The notes beneath the pieces are model-generated. The model was not told the origin of the DNA. It was given only the letters and a program-made list of their open reading frames with translations, and ran no database searches. Below, in pieces: positions 49,454 to 60,760 of a DNA stretch of 64,000 bases. Position 1 is the stretch's first letter; each line of letters begins with the position of its first letter. A program made the position numbers and the translations under genes. The stretch is from Parietaria judaica. Taxonomy: Eukaryota; Streptophyta; Magnoliopsida; Rosales; Urticaceae. The stretch spans positions 11,774,001-11,838,000 of the forward strand of contig OX940864.1 of assembly GCA_954871525.1 (NCBI GenBank), read 5' to 3'.

Positions 49454-51050
49454 TGTTCAAGTTCTACATAATATAAAAGGAAAAATTGAATGAGCACAAT
49501 ATTAATTCTAGTATTTACATGTAAATTACAAATAATATTTATTATAATAAAGATGTTACAAAAATATTATAAGGACTTACATAATATTTCGTGATTTATT
49601 AATGAAAAAGTTACCCTCATCAATCTCATTAACTTATCACTCAAAGAAAGTCAACTCTTGCACTAATATCCTATATTATCTCTGACGTTTAGAATAGAAA
49701 AAACGATTTTTTTTCATATACATTCTAATCGATTTCAAAAAATTTCTACGATATCTAATCAGATTAGACTACTCGGTTAGGTAAACCCACAGGGTGAATC
49801 GGCGGACAGTATAGGTCGCCCTACGCGTCTAAATGTAATGAATAAAAGTACTCTTTTGGGTTAAAAATGCACTAAGACCATATACAATTAGATCGAGGAT
49901 TCAGCCGGTGGAAGACTAAATACCTAATATTTATTGAGAGGTTTAGTGTGATCCTTACTTACTTAGCATTAGAACAAACATGATTAACTTATTAAAAGTT
50001 TGACTCTTAAGACTAACGAATATGTAATGCACAATCCAATTTCAAGACATATTCGTGATATATATATATTTATAAATAATCTATTAATTATCATAAAGAT
50101 TATTTATTAAAAAATATATTTTTACATTTCTTATTACATTAATAATGAAAATGTATGTTCATAAACTTAATCTAATTAAGTATTATTCAAAGTGAATAAT
50201 TTTGATTAATAACCATTTATAAATCAAATTATGAAAAATATTAAAACATTAAACATCATAAGGCAATCAACAGAAAAGTTACATAAATCGAATTTATATA
50301 CTTTTATCTTTTCACATATTTGATTTTCAAACTTATAATTAATTAATTCATATTTAATTATAATTAAAAACAATATAAACAATTTAAATATTTTTAAAAT
50401 AATTAAAATATAAATTAAAATTAAATATTGGACCATGATACGAGCACGGGCTTGACCCGGGCTAGTACGGGCTGCCTTCGGGCAGCCCGAGCAGATCGGG
50501 CAGGGCATACAGCCTCTGCCCGAGAATAGGTCAGACCCGGGTCCAATTGGACCCGGGTCAGGGGTTTGACTCGGATCCGGGTCGGGTAAGACCCGGATCC
50601 GGGTCGAGTTTCGGGTCGGACCCGGGTTGGGTCTACCCGGATCCAGCTGGATCCGGGTGGGGTTTTGGGTCGGGCTGGGTCAACCCAGCCCGTTGACCAG
50701 GCTGGGTTTGACCCAGCCCGTGGGCCTGGTTCATAAACCAGGCCCGATTGCTGTATGGCTAGGGTTTCCAAAACCCTAGCCGATCCCAAAATCCTCCCAC
50801 GGCGGCGACGGCGAAGTCGCCGCCGGTCAAGGTGGTGGTGTCGCCAACTGTGTCACCCTTTTAGAATTTTATTTTATTTTATTGTTTAAAATTAAAATAA
50901 AATCAGATCCCGATTCTAAAACGGATCCCGAACACACTCAAAAATTAACATAATTAATTTTCTACTGCTCCCACTGAAAATCTAATCATACCGAAAAATT
51001 CATAAAATTATTTCGGATAACATATCTAATTTTCGAAAATTACTTAGAAA
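49454..51050 (-). other. Long leader of copia A with GC-rich structured core
   Basis: 1.6 kb between the primer-binding site and gag. 49454-50430 is AT-rich without frames. About 50440-50840 is very GC-rich and built of short palindromes and repeats of GACCCGGGTC / GGATCCGGGTC, ending in GGCTAGGGTT..AACCCTAGCC and a CGGCGGCGAC block. It contains a meaningless Arg/Pro-rich frame. It may be the dimerisation/packaging region, or a captured or nested sequence. Confidence 0.6.
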
Positions 51051-51063
51051 GGCTCTGATACCA
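51051..51063 (-). other. Primer-binding site of copia A (initiator tRNA-Met type)
   Basis: TGGTATCAGAGCC on the minus strand, immediately inside the 5' LTR. This is the classic plant copia site complementary to the 3' end of initiator tRNA-Met. Confidence 0.95.
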
Positions 51064-51064
51064 C

Positions 51065-51694
51065 TGTTGGGTTTTCGATGACTCTTTCTCAATCCCGAGG
51101 CGGAAATCACGGGATATCATTGAACAATATAGATCTAGAATAATTACGAGAATTAAGATATCGAATTAGAGATCGTTACCAAACTTTGGTACTTTTGCCA
51201 ACAGTACCGAAAACGCTGACTTTTGCCGATTCTGAAGCTGGCCGATTCCTGTGAGTGTTCCAGGGATGAGCACTTCAAGTGTAGTGCCTCTAAGTCGTCC
51301 ACCACGTCACTCGGGAACGTCTTGATGACTGGAAAACACCTCGGAGGATAGGTTAGATCCTTCTCGGTGTTTGGATGACGAACCGATGAAGAACCGGGGA
51401 GCTAGCAAAAAACTCGACTTCCTTCTAGGGAGGGGAGGTCGAATTCTCTCTGTGTGCTAGGGTTTTTGATTCTTATGTTTTATGAGTCATGATTAGGTAT
51501 TTATAATACCTAATATCATAAAACCTAATGGGCTTTAATTAAGGCCCAATAAGCTTTAATTAATTAATTCTTAATTAATTAAGTGTACTCATAATTATCA
51601 CTCGGGCCCAAGTGGGCCCGTTATGTCGGTTATGGATTCGGGTCGATATCCGATAACCTGAAAAATACAATATCGGGTTCGGGCATAACCTACA
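51065..51694 (-). repeat. 5' LTR of copia A
   Basis: 630 bp, TG...CA, same length as 43562-44191 with about 8 substitutions counted by eye. Confidence 0.95.
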
Positions 51695-51808
51695 GATAAG
51701 TCATTTTATATCAGTTAATGTGGTTTATTTGCTATGGCACAAAATTAACTAAACAGTGACTATTTTGACAATTTTAAACGTTTAAGAAGGCTAGTTAGCT
51801 TAAACTCC

Positions 51809-52772
51809 GAAAAATAATAACACTTAACATACTAATTAAAATATTAACATCCTATATCTAAATGGAATTATGTATCTTGTAATCCAAGCAAATGAAATTT
51901 TGACTAACTTTTATAGCACAAGACAAATTTGTCTATCTGAGAGTCTCACGTGAATAGATTATAAATAGTTAATAGTGTTTATATAGGGTTGATTTTCAGA
52001 GAAGTACCTTAGTGACGCTTAACGTTGGTAAAAATAGAAAAATTTCTGAAAATAAACAGTAAAACACAAATTGAGTAAATATATTTTTGGAAAACGAAAT
52101 ATTGACTCTATGCCGCCCCACTTCAGTACAATTTAAGTATATATGTTACTATTAACCCGTTTATATACTCCGATCGTCTTGTAGTACTTCACTTTTGTGT
52201 AAGAGAGACGACTCACCCAAAACCACATCTACCATGTGTTCGTTACACTCTCCGGTCAAGCGTGGTGAAATTATTATTTTTACTAAAATATGTGGGAAAA
52301 AAGTTTGTTTTCGAAGAAAAGAACAAATAAAGGAAAATTTGATTTCAACATAGACGAAAATTAATTTTAGTTCGATAAGATAAGCGAGTGCCCCTTGACA
52401 AAAGATAAAACGATAATTACCCCAGATAAGATATCGATAAGGTCAAAAATTCAAGTGCTCGCCGAGGCCGAGAACTCCCAATAATTTCTGATAATTAAAG
52501 TGTATCACACGACATATCCTTTTTTTCTTACAATTTTGTACTTGTACATATAAGTTAGGACGTAGTTGATCATCTTTAGAAGTTCGAGGGCTCAAATTAG
52601 AAACTTAAAAATATCTAGGGGCCTCTCGCGAAAAGCAAAAACTGAATTCCTAAATCGGACGAATTGCAAAAATAGCTTTAAGTGAGCGTTTTAAAGAGCA
52701 TCTACCTTTATTATTGTTCTTGTCTTTCATTCATACCCTTCATCAAAGGGGCGAGTGAGCCCATACGAAATG
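51809..52772. other. Gene-free AT-rich stretch
   Basis: No gene or complete element recognised between the split inverted-repeat element and the hAT element. Confidence 0.5.
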
Positions 52773-53449
52773 TCCGTATATAGAGCTGGGACTCGCGGCG
52801 TCGCGACGAGTCGCGACCGAGTCGCCAAAAATCGCGACTGTTCCGGTCGCGACTCGTCGCGACGCCGAGAGTCGTGGTTGGTCGCGATTTTTCGCGATTT
52901 TATAGGCTATTTTTGCGGCAAAAGTACCTGGTTTCTTGAAATGTATATTTTTTTTTAACTTTTTACCCGAATTTAATTTTAAAACTTTATTAATTATTTC
53001 AAAATTATATGTAAGTAAGTTAATTATTTAAATTTGTTATCTACAATGTATTTATTTCAAAATTAATATTAAAGTTTGTTATATTAATAATATTGATTTT
53101 TATTTTTAACATATTAATAATATTGATATAAGTTAATTATTTTGTAACATATTAATAATATTGATTTTTATTTTTATTTTTAAAGAAATAACATATGTTA
53201 ATAAATATTAGTTTGTAACATACTAATAATTTCAACAAATTTACTTAACATATAAATAAATACGAAAAGACGAGATATTTAAAAAAAAAGTTGTATTATT
53301 CATTGTGAATATTACAATAAGGTGGAAGAAAGCTGTAAATATTCAGTGTAAATATTACAAGATGCCTCACTAAAACCTCTCTGGTAAAACCCTCCTTAGG
53401 GACATAAAACCAAGAGAGGAAAGAGCACATCATTGGCGGTTACATTGCG

Positions 53450-56400
53450 TCACTCGGGATACAAGGCGTTAAACCTTTCAGTCATTAGCTCCAGTTCGGT
53501 TTGGTCGGACCGTTCGGCAATCACCGGGTTGTGGTACAACAAATCATTCAACACCACTATTTGCTCGACGTGTGTGTTGGTGGTTGACGCCCTCCGGTCG
53601 TTTATGACGTACTGAGCCGTACTGAATGCGCTCTCCGAAGCAACGCTTGAAATGGGGATGGACAGTATATCCCTCGCCATTCTCGCCAATATCGGGAATC
53701 TGCCCCGTTGATTCTTCCACCACTTTATGACATCGAACTCGCCTGAATCGTCCTCGAACCGTAGGCCGTAGTATCGCTTAACTTCTGCCGGTGCGCCCTC
53801 CGGTATGTCCGCCCGTGGCGGTCCCGTGCTGGATTCCCCTGCTTCCCCGCGATCTATCCGTTGCCTGAGTCTCCGGCTAAACGCTAGTCCCGTCTTCGTT
53901 GGGCTCTCCATCACTGTCCTTTGCTCTTCCTGTGCGTTGAACTGTGGGAACCGGGCGTCGTATTCACTGTACAATGCAAAAAAGGCTTCGTTAACAACGT
54001 TAATATAATTCTGGTAATCCACCCCGAGGTTTTCCCCGCAGGCTAACATCATTGCCCCCCAAGTAAACGAAAAACGGGGATCAAGTATAGCACCGAAGCA
54101 AAACGAAAACGGGGGTGGATCCCAGTAAGTTTGGTATTTTGTAATCATCCCCAGAATAATGGGAGAAATAATAGGGTCATTTTCAAATTCTTTGAAAGCA
54201 CACGTAATTTGGTAAAGACCCGAAAGACCGTGGTTTAAAGAGGGCCTTTTTTTGTTTGAAAAATTTAGCGTAATAGCGTAAAATGGTTCTCGCGTAAAAT
54301 GGTTTTGGGTAAATTTTTGGGCCGTTTCCCAATCCGCCTCCGTGATCCGGTTCTGTGGCTCGAGTTCCATCCCGAGGAAGTGGTCTAACGGCAGCCGCTG
54401 TCTACAAACAACTGAAACCATTAAATATGTAGAGTTCCAACGTGTATTATTATCTAAACCAAACTTGTTAGCGCGGTGATTGTGGTCTTTACAAAACTTT
54501 CTCCACCTACCGGTGGTTTGAGGATGCCGGATCCAATCAACAATGCCGCGTATTCTATCAAGATGGTTAGCAATTTGATGTTCGCCGGTTCGTGCAATTA
54601 AATTTATTATGTGACAAGCACAACGTTGATGTAAAATATTTTTAAATGGCGAACCGGGCAAACTAGATTCCAAGATTAAAATCGCGGCGTTGTTGTTTGC
54701 GGCATTGTCTAAGGTAATGGAAATTACCCGGTTTTGTAAACCCCAATCATTAAATAATGCAATTAATTTTTCGGCAATGTTTTGCCCGGTATGACGACCC
54801 TCGAATGGCGATAGGTTTAAAAGCCTTTGACATGGATTCCACTCGTCGTCTACGTAATGGGCGGTCAGACTCATATAGTCGTTTAAACTTGGACCGCTCC
54901 ACAGGTCGGTGGTAAAAGCGACGTTTATGCTAGACATTTTAAAAAAATCGACCAAAAGGTTTTTTTGCATAGCATATGCGGTTTCCATGTCTTGGGTATA
55001 AGTTGTACGGGAAAACTGCTGGTACGTCGGATTAATCCTTTGCATATATCGGGTATGGTTGGGATTTTCGACAAAACTCAGCGGCACGCCCGTAGAAATT
55101 ATCCATTCGAGGGTCCATTTCCGTAAATTAACTGCAGAAAGGGCACTTACCTGTGCTGTGTTTACCTCTTCGAGCTGCCCGGTCGGGAAGCATGCTCTTG
55201 CGTGTCTTTTCAAGTATCCGGTTTCGAGGTCACCCATCGCGTCTAGTACTTTGCCGCATTTTTTGCACGTGGCGAGTTTGATGCGTTCGCCATTCTCCAA
55301 CCGCCGATCTTCGTGGAAAAAATCCCACACTGGGGCCTTGTTTGGTCGTCCCCACGCCAGGGCCGAAGGAGTTGCGCTGTTAAAACAAAGGAATATTACA
55401 TCGGATTAATAATAAATTAAGTATTACAAAAAATATTACATTTATTATATCTTAACATTAATCATATTAATTAAATTAAATTTCATTTAGTTAATTAAAA
55501 GAGTTAACGAAATTAAAAATGGTATTTTCTATGTGTGGAAATCATTATCAAGCTCTTTTTGACGGAACTCCCCGAGGTTCCACGGCCAGATCGACTGGAA
55601 AGGATGCTATGATCTCGCTTTAGGCCCAAGCTTTTCTAGACAGAACTCCCCGAGGTTCCCAGGCTAGCTTGGAGGAGATTGCAAAGCAAACCTTATTTAA
55701 AAACCAATCTTTCTAAGACACCGTATTCCATTAAGAACTTTATAATAATCACCACACATACAAATTACCATTTTTAATCCCGTTAACTTATTAAATCTCA
55801 AGAAAATCGTTTTTGATGTGGAAGATCAGTCGGAACCGCAACCACAGAGCATACTAAGACTTTCAAGAGACGTGACAAATTAATTAATTAAACTAAAATA
55901 ATTAAACTATAATATTTAAGGTTAAAAAATTAAACGAAATTAAATAATTAAGATAATATGATTAAATGATTATTAAATCTCAAGAAAATCGTTTCTGATG
56001 TGGAAGATCAGTCGGAACCGCAACCACAGAGCATACTAAGACTTTCAAGTGATTATTATTGAATAATTATTAATAATTAAAAATGGATTAATATTTATTA
56101 ATTATTATTTATTACTTATTAATTATTTCTAAGTACTAACTTATTAATTAATAAATATTAATAATTAATGAAATAAACAAATGAATAAAGGTTATTACCC
56201 GGTTGAAGGACGTCGAGCACGTCGAGGACGGGCAACGGAGGCTTCACCGCTATCTTGATTGGAAGAACCGCGGTTGTAAACCCCAACATTTGAACCATGG
56301 ACCGAGGGCGGCGTTTGAAAGTCGTCGGGATCGGCATCGTGGGGGCGTTGAGTTTCGTCGGGATCGGCATCGTGGGGACGTTGAGTTTCGTCAGGATCGG

Positions 56401-56668
56401 CATCTTCAGGGCGTTGAGTTTCGTCGAGATCGGCAATATCGGGACCTTGAGCTTTGTAATCGGCACCTTCCCGAAATATGAGATCGAAAAAAGGATCGTT
56501 ATTTCCCCCCCTAGATTGAGCCACCGCTTCGACCAATTCTCGGGACACACGATCGGGATTGGCTTGGTGGTGGGCCAACGCCCGGACTAGACTAGGTCTT
56601 AGAGACCGTACTGTATTGTCGGGATAATTTGGATTGGGAGGGGAAGGGAATATTTCTGACGGAAGCAT
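53450..56668 (-). CDS. hAT transposase, two exons
   Basis: Exon 1 56668-56199 and exon 2 55376-53450 with a GT/AG intron of 822 bp; about 798 residues. Exon 2 begins with a BED zinc finger (CKKCGKVLDAMGDLETGY followed by KRHARAC). The RNase-H-fold domain follows, with catalytic acids in FTTDLWSG (Asp), ISITLDNAANN (Asp) and the C-terminal SVASESAFS (Glu). The hAT dimerisation segment is FPILARMARDILSIP. The transposase excises and reinserts elements ending in TAGAGCTG. Exon 1 is an acidic, low-complexity N-terminal region with three DADPDETQRP repeats. An upstream in-frame ATG (56782) would give a longer N-terminus, but that frame has a TAA at 56722-56720, so the start is placed at 56668. Expression and activity are unproven. 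Confidence 0.9.
55795..56050. repeat. 72-bp direct repeat in the hAT transposase intron
   Basis: The block 'atctcaagaaaatcgttt' through 'actaagactttcaag' occurs at about 55795-55866 and again at about 55977-56048 with one mismatch. Nearby, 'gaactccccgaggttcc' occurs twice (about 55566 and 55641). Confidence 0.85.
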
Positions 56669-57460
56669 AACGGGAATGTAGTTGTCGGAACAAGGCTGCG
56701 ATGTTCCCCCTTGTAGAAATTAGGGTTGCAAATTCCTGGCCGCCCTTCGACCCCCGGAACTACCGCCGCTTCTTCGAGACATATTAATGAGAGAACTTTA
56801 GAAATTGAGAAATTTAGAACTTTGGAACTTTAGAGCTTGAGAGTGGAAAAAACTTAGAGAATTGAGAGAATTTGAGAGAGAGTTGAGAGATTGTTGGTGA
56901 AGAAATGAGGGAGGAAGAGGTGGTATTTATAGGGTTTGAGGAGAGAGTGGGGTGAGTGAATAATTATTGTGGTGGGTGAATAATTGTTAGGAGAAAGTGG
57001 GTGAAAAAATATTGAAATTTGAAATTTTAGGGTTGAAATTCGAGTAAAGTGGGTAATAATTGTGGTTGGGTAATAAATTTCGGGTAAAAAGTGTGTTATT
57101 TTCGCCACCAACAAACACAACTTTTCCCCTCACTCGGATAGCACACGTGTCGCACTCTGATTGAACGAGAGCATTTCACGTGGATCACCAGGTCGTGGTC
57201 GCGATTTTGACCACGCGTCGCGACGAATCGCGATTTTCACCCGTTGATCGCGACGCATCGCGATTCGCGCCACACGCGTCGCGACGATCGCGACGTCCAC
57301 AGTACGATCGCGAGTTTCAGCTCTATCCGTATATTAAGCGAAAGTAATATTCTCTCTCCTCTTATTTTATTATTTTTTCCTGCGCCTTTCTTCTCTCTCT
57401 TCTCGCTCTCCTCTCCTATTCGCCTTCTTTTTTCAATTGACCAGTAGCAGAAGCCTGGAG

Positions 57461-57942
57461 CCCAAACCCGTAAATTTTGTCCTCTGTTTGCAGGTTTTAG
57501 GAGGACAAACTAACGGTTTTGAGCAGTTGGTTGAACCATTTAATGAGCACAGATGCGTGATTCCGGTAAGTGGTCTTATTTATTATTTCAAAGATGAATC
57601 TCTATCGCAATATATAAATCAATATATCAATATGTGTATAATCTTTGCATTCTTTCAAGTTTGGGGAATCGGGACATATGAATTAAAGGACGTTGGCTGA
57701 TTCCGGACTGAAAATTCCGTGCATTAAAGCGAAAAGCATGGTGGATGCTGTGACTCAAGCTAGGAGAATGGCAAAACATGGTGGATGCTGGTCAGTCTCT
57801 CCTCGCTTGAATTATTCAAATGACGTTATGTTTGTACGGTTCAGGAGATGCCACCGTCCTTACTCTGGCTTGCTTGAGCTTCGACGAGTTCAACAACTTT
57901 GAGCACCGAGGCATGGTTTTTGAGGAGCTTGCCTTTACTTAA
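57461..57942 (+). pseudogene. Third MurD copy: 5'-truncated, exons 11-13 only, broken
   Basis: Homology to MurD copies 1 and 2 starts abruptly at about 57461, inside intron 10, and continues through exon 11 (57494-57565), exon 12 (from 57660) and exon 13 (57845-57942), then through the shared 3' flank to about 58275. Exon 12 has an in-frame TAA (after GESGHMN) and a 10-bp tandem duplication of 'gtggatgctg' near its end. Exon 11 has CVIP where the others have CVIA. Exon 13 is otherwise close to copy 2. The 127 bp between the hAT target duplication and the breakpoint is CT-rich and not MurD-derived. No functional product is expected. Confidence 0.92.
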
Positions 57943-58275
57943 TAGCTACTCGGACTTTACCTAGTTTCATGTCGCTTACAAGTACCCATGGAAGTTTGTG
58001 GTCAAAGGTAGTTATGTGTGTCGTAAAGCGAGTGACGGGGTCCTGAATGTATATTTCGTAACACTATGTTTCAATATTTGGCTTCGAACTCAATATTTGG
58101 TTGCAAAAGAGGTTGGACTTGTAAGTTGTACCATTATGATTTGAAAACAAAAATATCAGAGAATTCGTGCGTCGAGATGATATAAATGTGAAGAAGACTG
58201 ACTCGTCGGAGAGTGCACGTTTACGTCCGCTGTTTGGAGCGTCTATTTTCAGTAAAAGTTCTCGAATGATATCTG

Positions 58276-60760
58276 CTATCCGCTAATCGCAACGATTACC
58301 TAATCGCTCCGCTGTGAATTATCTGCATATTTATCCATTTTTAACCAATCGCTTAATTTGGTTACGGATAATCGCAACTGTTTTTTAAAATGGGATTGAT
58401 TAGTGGTTATATTTTTAGTCTAAATCGGATATCCGCTTTAACCGCAACCAGTTTTCAAAAATAAATAATATTAAAAATATATATTAGAAATTATATATCA
58501 TTGTGACATGAAAAGGTTTTATATGTTTTTGTCGCCTTTTATGTCATAAAAATATTAGACTATGTCAGCAGTTTGGTTATTTATGACATTTACGATTATA
58601 TTGTTTTTGACATTTTTGGATTTTTGTGAATTTGAAAGTTTATGTTTCACTATTCATGTTATATTATTATGTTATGATGGGATATTGATGCATGATATGT
58701 TAACATGTAATTATTGTAAGGGTAAATGAAGCAAATGCCCATTTGTGACTCAAAGTTTTAAAAAATGCCTAAACTTATTTATGGTAATTAAACCCACCAA
58801 CTAATTGAAATGTGGACCAATATACCCTTTAGATTTTTAAGTATTTTATTCGACTAATCCTGTTTTATGAGAAAAGATTTATCGATTTATTTATAATTAA
58901 TATTCCTTAACGGTAGCATAATAGAATTAACCAATTAATGCTTAAAACCATAGCATATTTAGTCTTCCATGTTAAGTAGGAATATTTGAATAACTTTATT
59001 TTAATAAAATCAAATATGCGTTATTTTTTTATAGCTAGAAAAAAAAAATCCAATAACAAATTTGGATCCCTCCTATTTTCTAGCAATTATAATACAAAAA
59101 AGATAGTAAAGAAATTCCTATTTTCTAGCAAGTAATTAAGTAAAAGAAATTATAATTACGTCAATATAATTTTAGTAATACGTAAATTTAGTTACGAAAA
59201 TGTTAATTACGCAAAAATCGAGTGCCTAAGAACACCAATATTGATAATTTAACATAATTTAGCTTGAATGTGAAATTTGTATGAGTTACGCTGTGAATAT
59301 GTAATGGAATTTCAAAAACGGTTTTAATTATCCGTAATTAAAATTACAAAATTTTGGTAATTAAATTTTCAGTTTCGTATTGGTATATATATACAATTAT
59401 GGTTTATATTTACGATTTGTTCAAACAGTTCCCGTATAATGTATCAGTATATACATATACAACTTTGGTAATTAAAATTACAGTTTGGAATTGGTGTATT
59501 GAAATACATTTTCACTTTTAGAATAAAAAAATGAATCAAGTGCCTAAGAACAATCAGGATTGACAATCCAAATACCAGATCAAAACCAAGAAGCTCAAAG
59601 ACCAGATCTTACAAAACCTAGTTATCCATCCCTTAATTTGAAACCAAGAAAAGCTTACCGAGGTGAAACTACATGTACGTAATTGTAACTACATATACGT
59701 AACTGTATTTACGTAAAGTAACTACAATTAGTGATAGTAACTACAATTACGTAATCGTACGTACAGTTACGTAAGTGTAACAAAAATTACATTTGTATCT
59801 ATAGTCACTTAATTGTAACCATAGTTACGTAAGTGTAATTACAATTACGTAACTAGTTATTTTCTTCTTAATCAGTGATTATAAATATATTAAATTGTAT
59901 AAGTATTTACCATTTATTGATTGTATATATATTTACCATTAAGCCATCCCAATTTAATGTTGTTGGTTTTGTAGAAGATTAGTTTTTACTAATCGTATGA
60001 TTATTTACCATAAATTGATCGTATATATATTTATCATTATTCATTCTCAGTTTATTAACTAGAAATCGTATATGTATTTACCATTTGTTTCCTTTAATTA
60101 TAAGATTGTGCAACTCATAATTAATGAACTGTAATTTTTCTGTATATAATATTGTCAATTTTGGTAGTATTAATAAGCTTCAATAAATCCACTTCGTTCA
60201 TGCGGTGCGATTCTACAAATAGATTATCGAAGACAGAAACTCTAATCTTTGATGAATTGGCAAAAAATTTGGCCCGTAAGGTGTTCGGTGTTTCTCCTAC
60301 TTTCTTGTAAACTGGGCTCGAATATTCTTCGCAATTCAACCCCGTTGCCTCGCACGTTAGAACTTGTTGGCGCATCCGATGGATTAGTTGATTTCATTTC
60401 CTAAAGTCATAGGAAATCAATGAGTACAATTTAGCATTGTAGCTTAAATCTGTAATTGTAGTTAAAAATACCAAATATTGTAAAAACTCTATAATCACAA
60501 ACTGTAACTGCAATTAATAATACGTTTTGTAATTACAATTACAAAAGTCAATAACACCTATAATTCATTACAAAAAAGAAAACTCAGTTTGGTAATAACA
60601 GTTACTGATTTTTTACGGTTTGAAATTGGTAATCACAGTTACAGTTACATTATTATATACAGTTTGAAATTGGTAATTTTATACAGTTTGAAATTGATAA
60701 TTTTTACGGTTTGAAATTGGTAATCAGAGTTACAGTTACATTTGGTAATTTTATATACGA
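58276..60760. repeat. Gene-free AT-rich stretch with degenerate repeats
   Basis: 58280-58480 has 'atccgctaatcgcaa'-like words in both orientations (MITE-like). 59665-59860 is a cluster of imperfect 'gtaactacaattacgtaa' words. 60590-60760 has about four imperfect copies of 'cggtttgaaattggtaatcacagttacagttacat'. An 84-codon frame at 60375-60121 (minus) has no recognisable domain. No gene is supported. Confidence 0.55.

Larger units (their letters stand above)
43562..51694 (-). mobile_element. Copia element A: near-complete Ty1/copia retrotransposon (8.1 kb)
   Basis: Two 630-bp LTRs in direct orientation bound the element, and GATAA is duplicated at 43557-43561 and 51695-51699. The primer-binding site and polypurine tract both point to the minus strand, as do the coding regions (gag-protease, integrase, reverse transcriptase-RNase H in copia order). 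By eye the LTRs differ at about 8 of 630 sites, indicating a recent insertion. Two lesions interrupt the polyprotein: a frameshift near 48215-48235 and a TAA at 47557-47559. The element is therefore probably non-autonomous but could be mobilised in trans. The leader between PBS and gag is unusually long (1.6 kb). Confidence 0.95.
41693..51808. mobile_element. Inverted-repeat element carrying a host-gene fragment, split by copia element A
   Basis: The left end (about 41693, 'agctaatagctactttactacgtttaaattg') and right end (about 51808, reversed 'agctaactagccttcttaaacgtttaaaattg') are imperfect inverted repeats. Both resemble the ends of the 5392-6434 element. Directly before and after the copia insertion the text 'agggtagataa'/'gataagtcattttat' rejoins into a segment matching 'agggtatataagtcatttta' near 6315, so the copia landed in this element. 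Without copia it is about 2 kb. It contains an RRM gene fragment, as Pack-MULE-type elements do. Superfamily and target duplication are uncertain. Confidence 0.5.
52781..57325 (-). mobile_element. Complete hAT (Ac-like) DNA transposon, 4.5 kb
   Basis: Inverted ends TAGAGCTGGGACTCGCG and, from the right, TAGAGCTGAAACTCGCG. Perfect 8-bp duplication TCCGTATA at 52773-52780 and 57326-57333. Both subterminal regions (about 52790-52910 and 57190-57320) are dense with TCGCGAC motifs, the usual transposase-binding layout. A two-exon transposase gene lies on the minus strand. Ends, duplication and catalytic residues are all preserved, so recent activity is likely. Confidence 0.96.

Noticed and set aside
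45319..49493. Numerous plus-strand frames of 60-110 codons
   Set aside because: Antisense shadows of the minus-strand copia A polyprotein.
50421..50789. 122-codon Arg/Pro-rich minus-strand frame
   Set aside because: Arises from the palindromic GACCCGGGTC repeats in the copia A leader; no domain.
41152..51900. Possible Harbinger-type MITE around the split element (GGCCTTGTTTGGGT near 41152, reversed similar word near 51880)
   Set aside because: The right-end match is too weak to support a call by eye.
60121..60375. 84-codon minus-strand frame
   Set aside because: No recognisable family and it sits in AT-rich repeat sequence.
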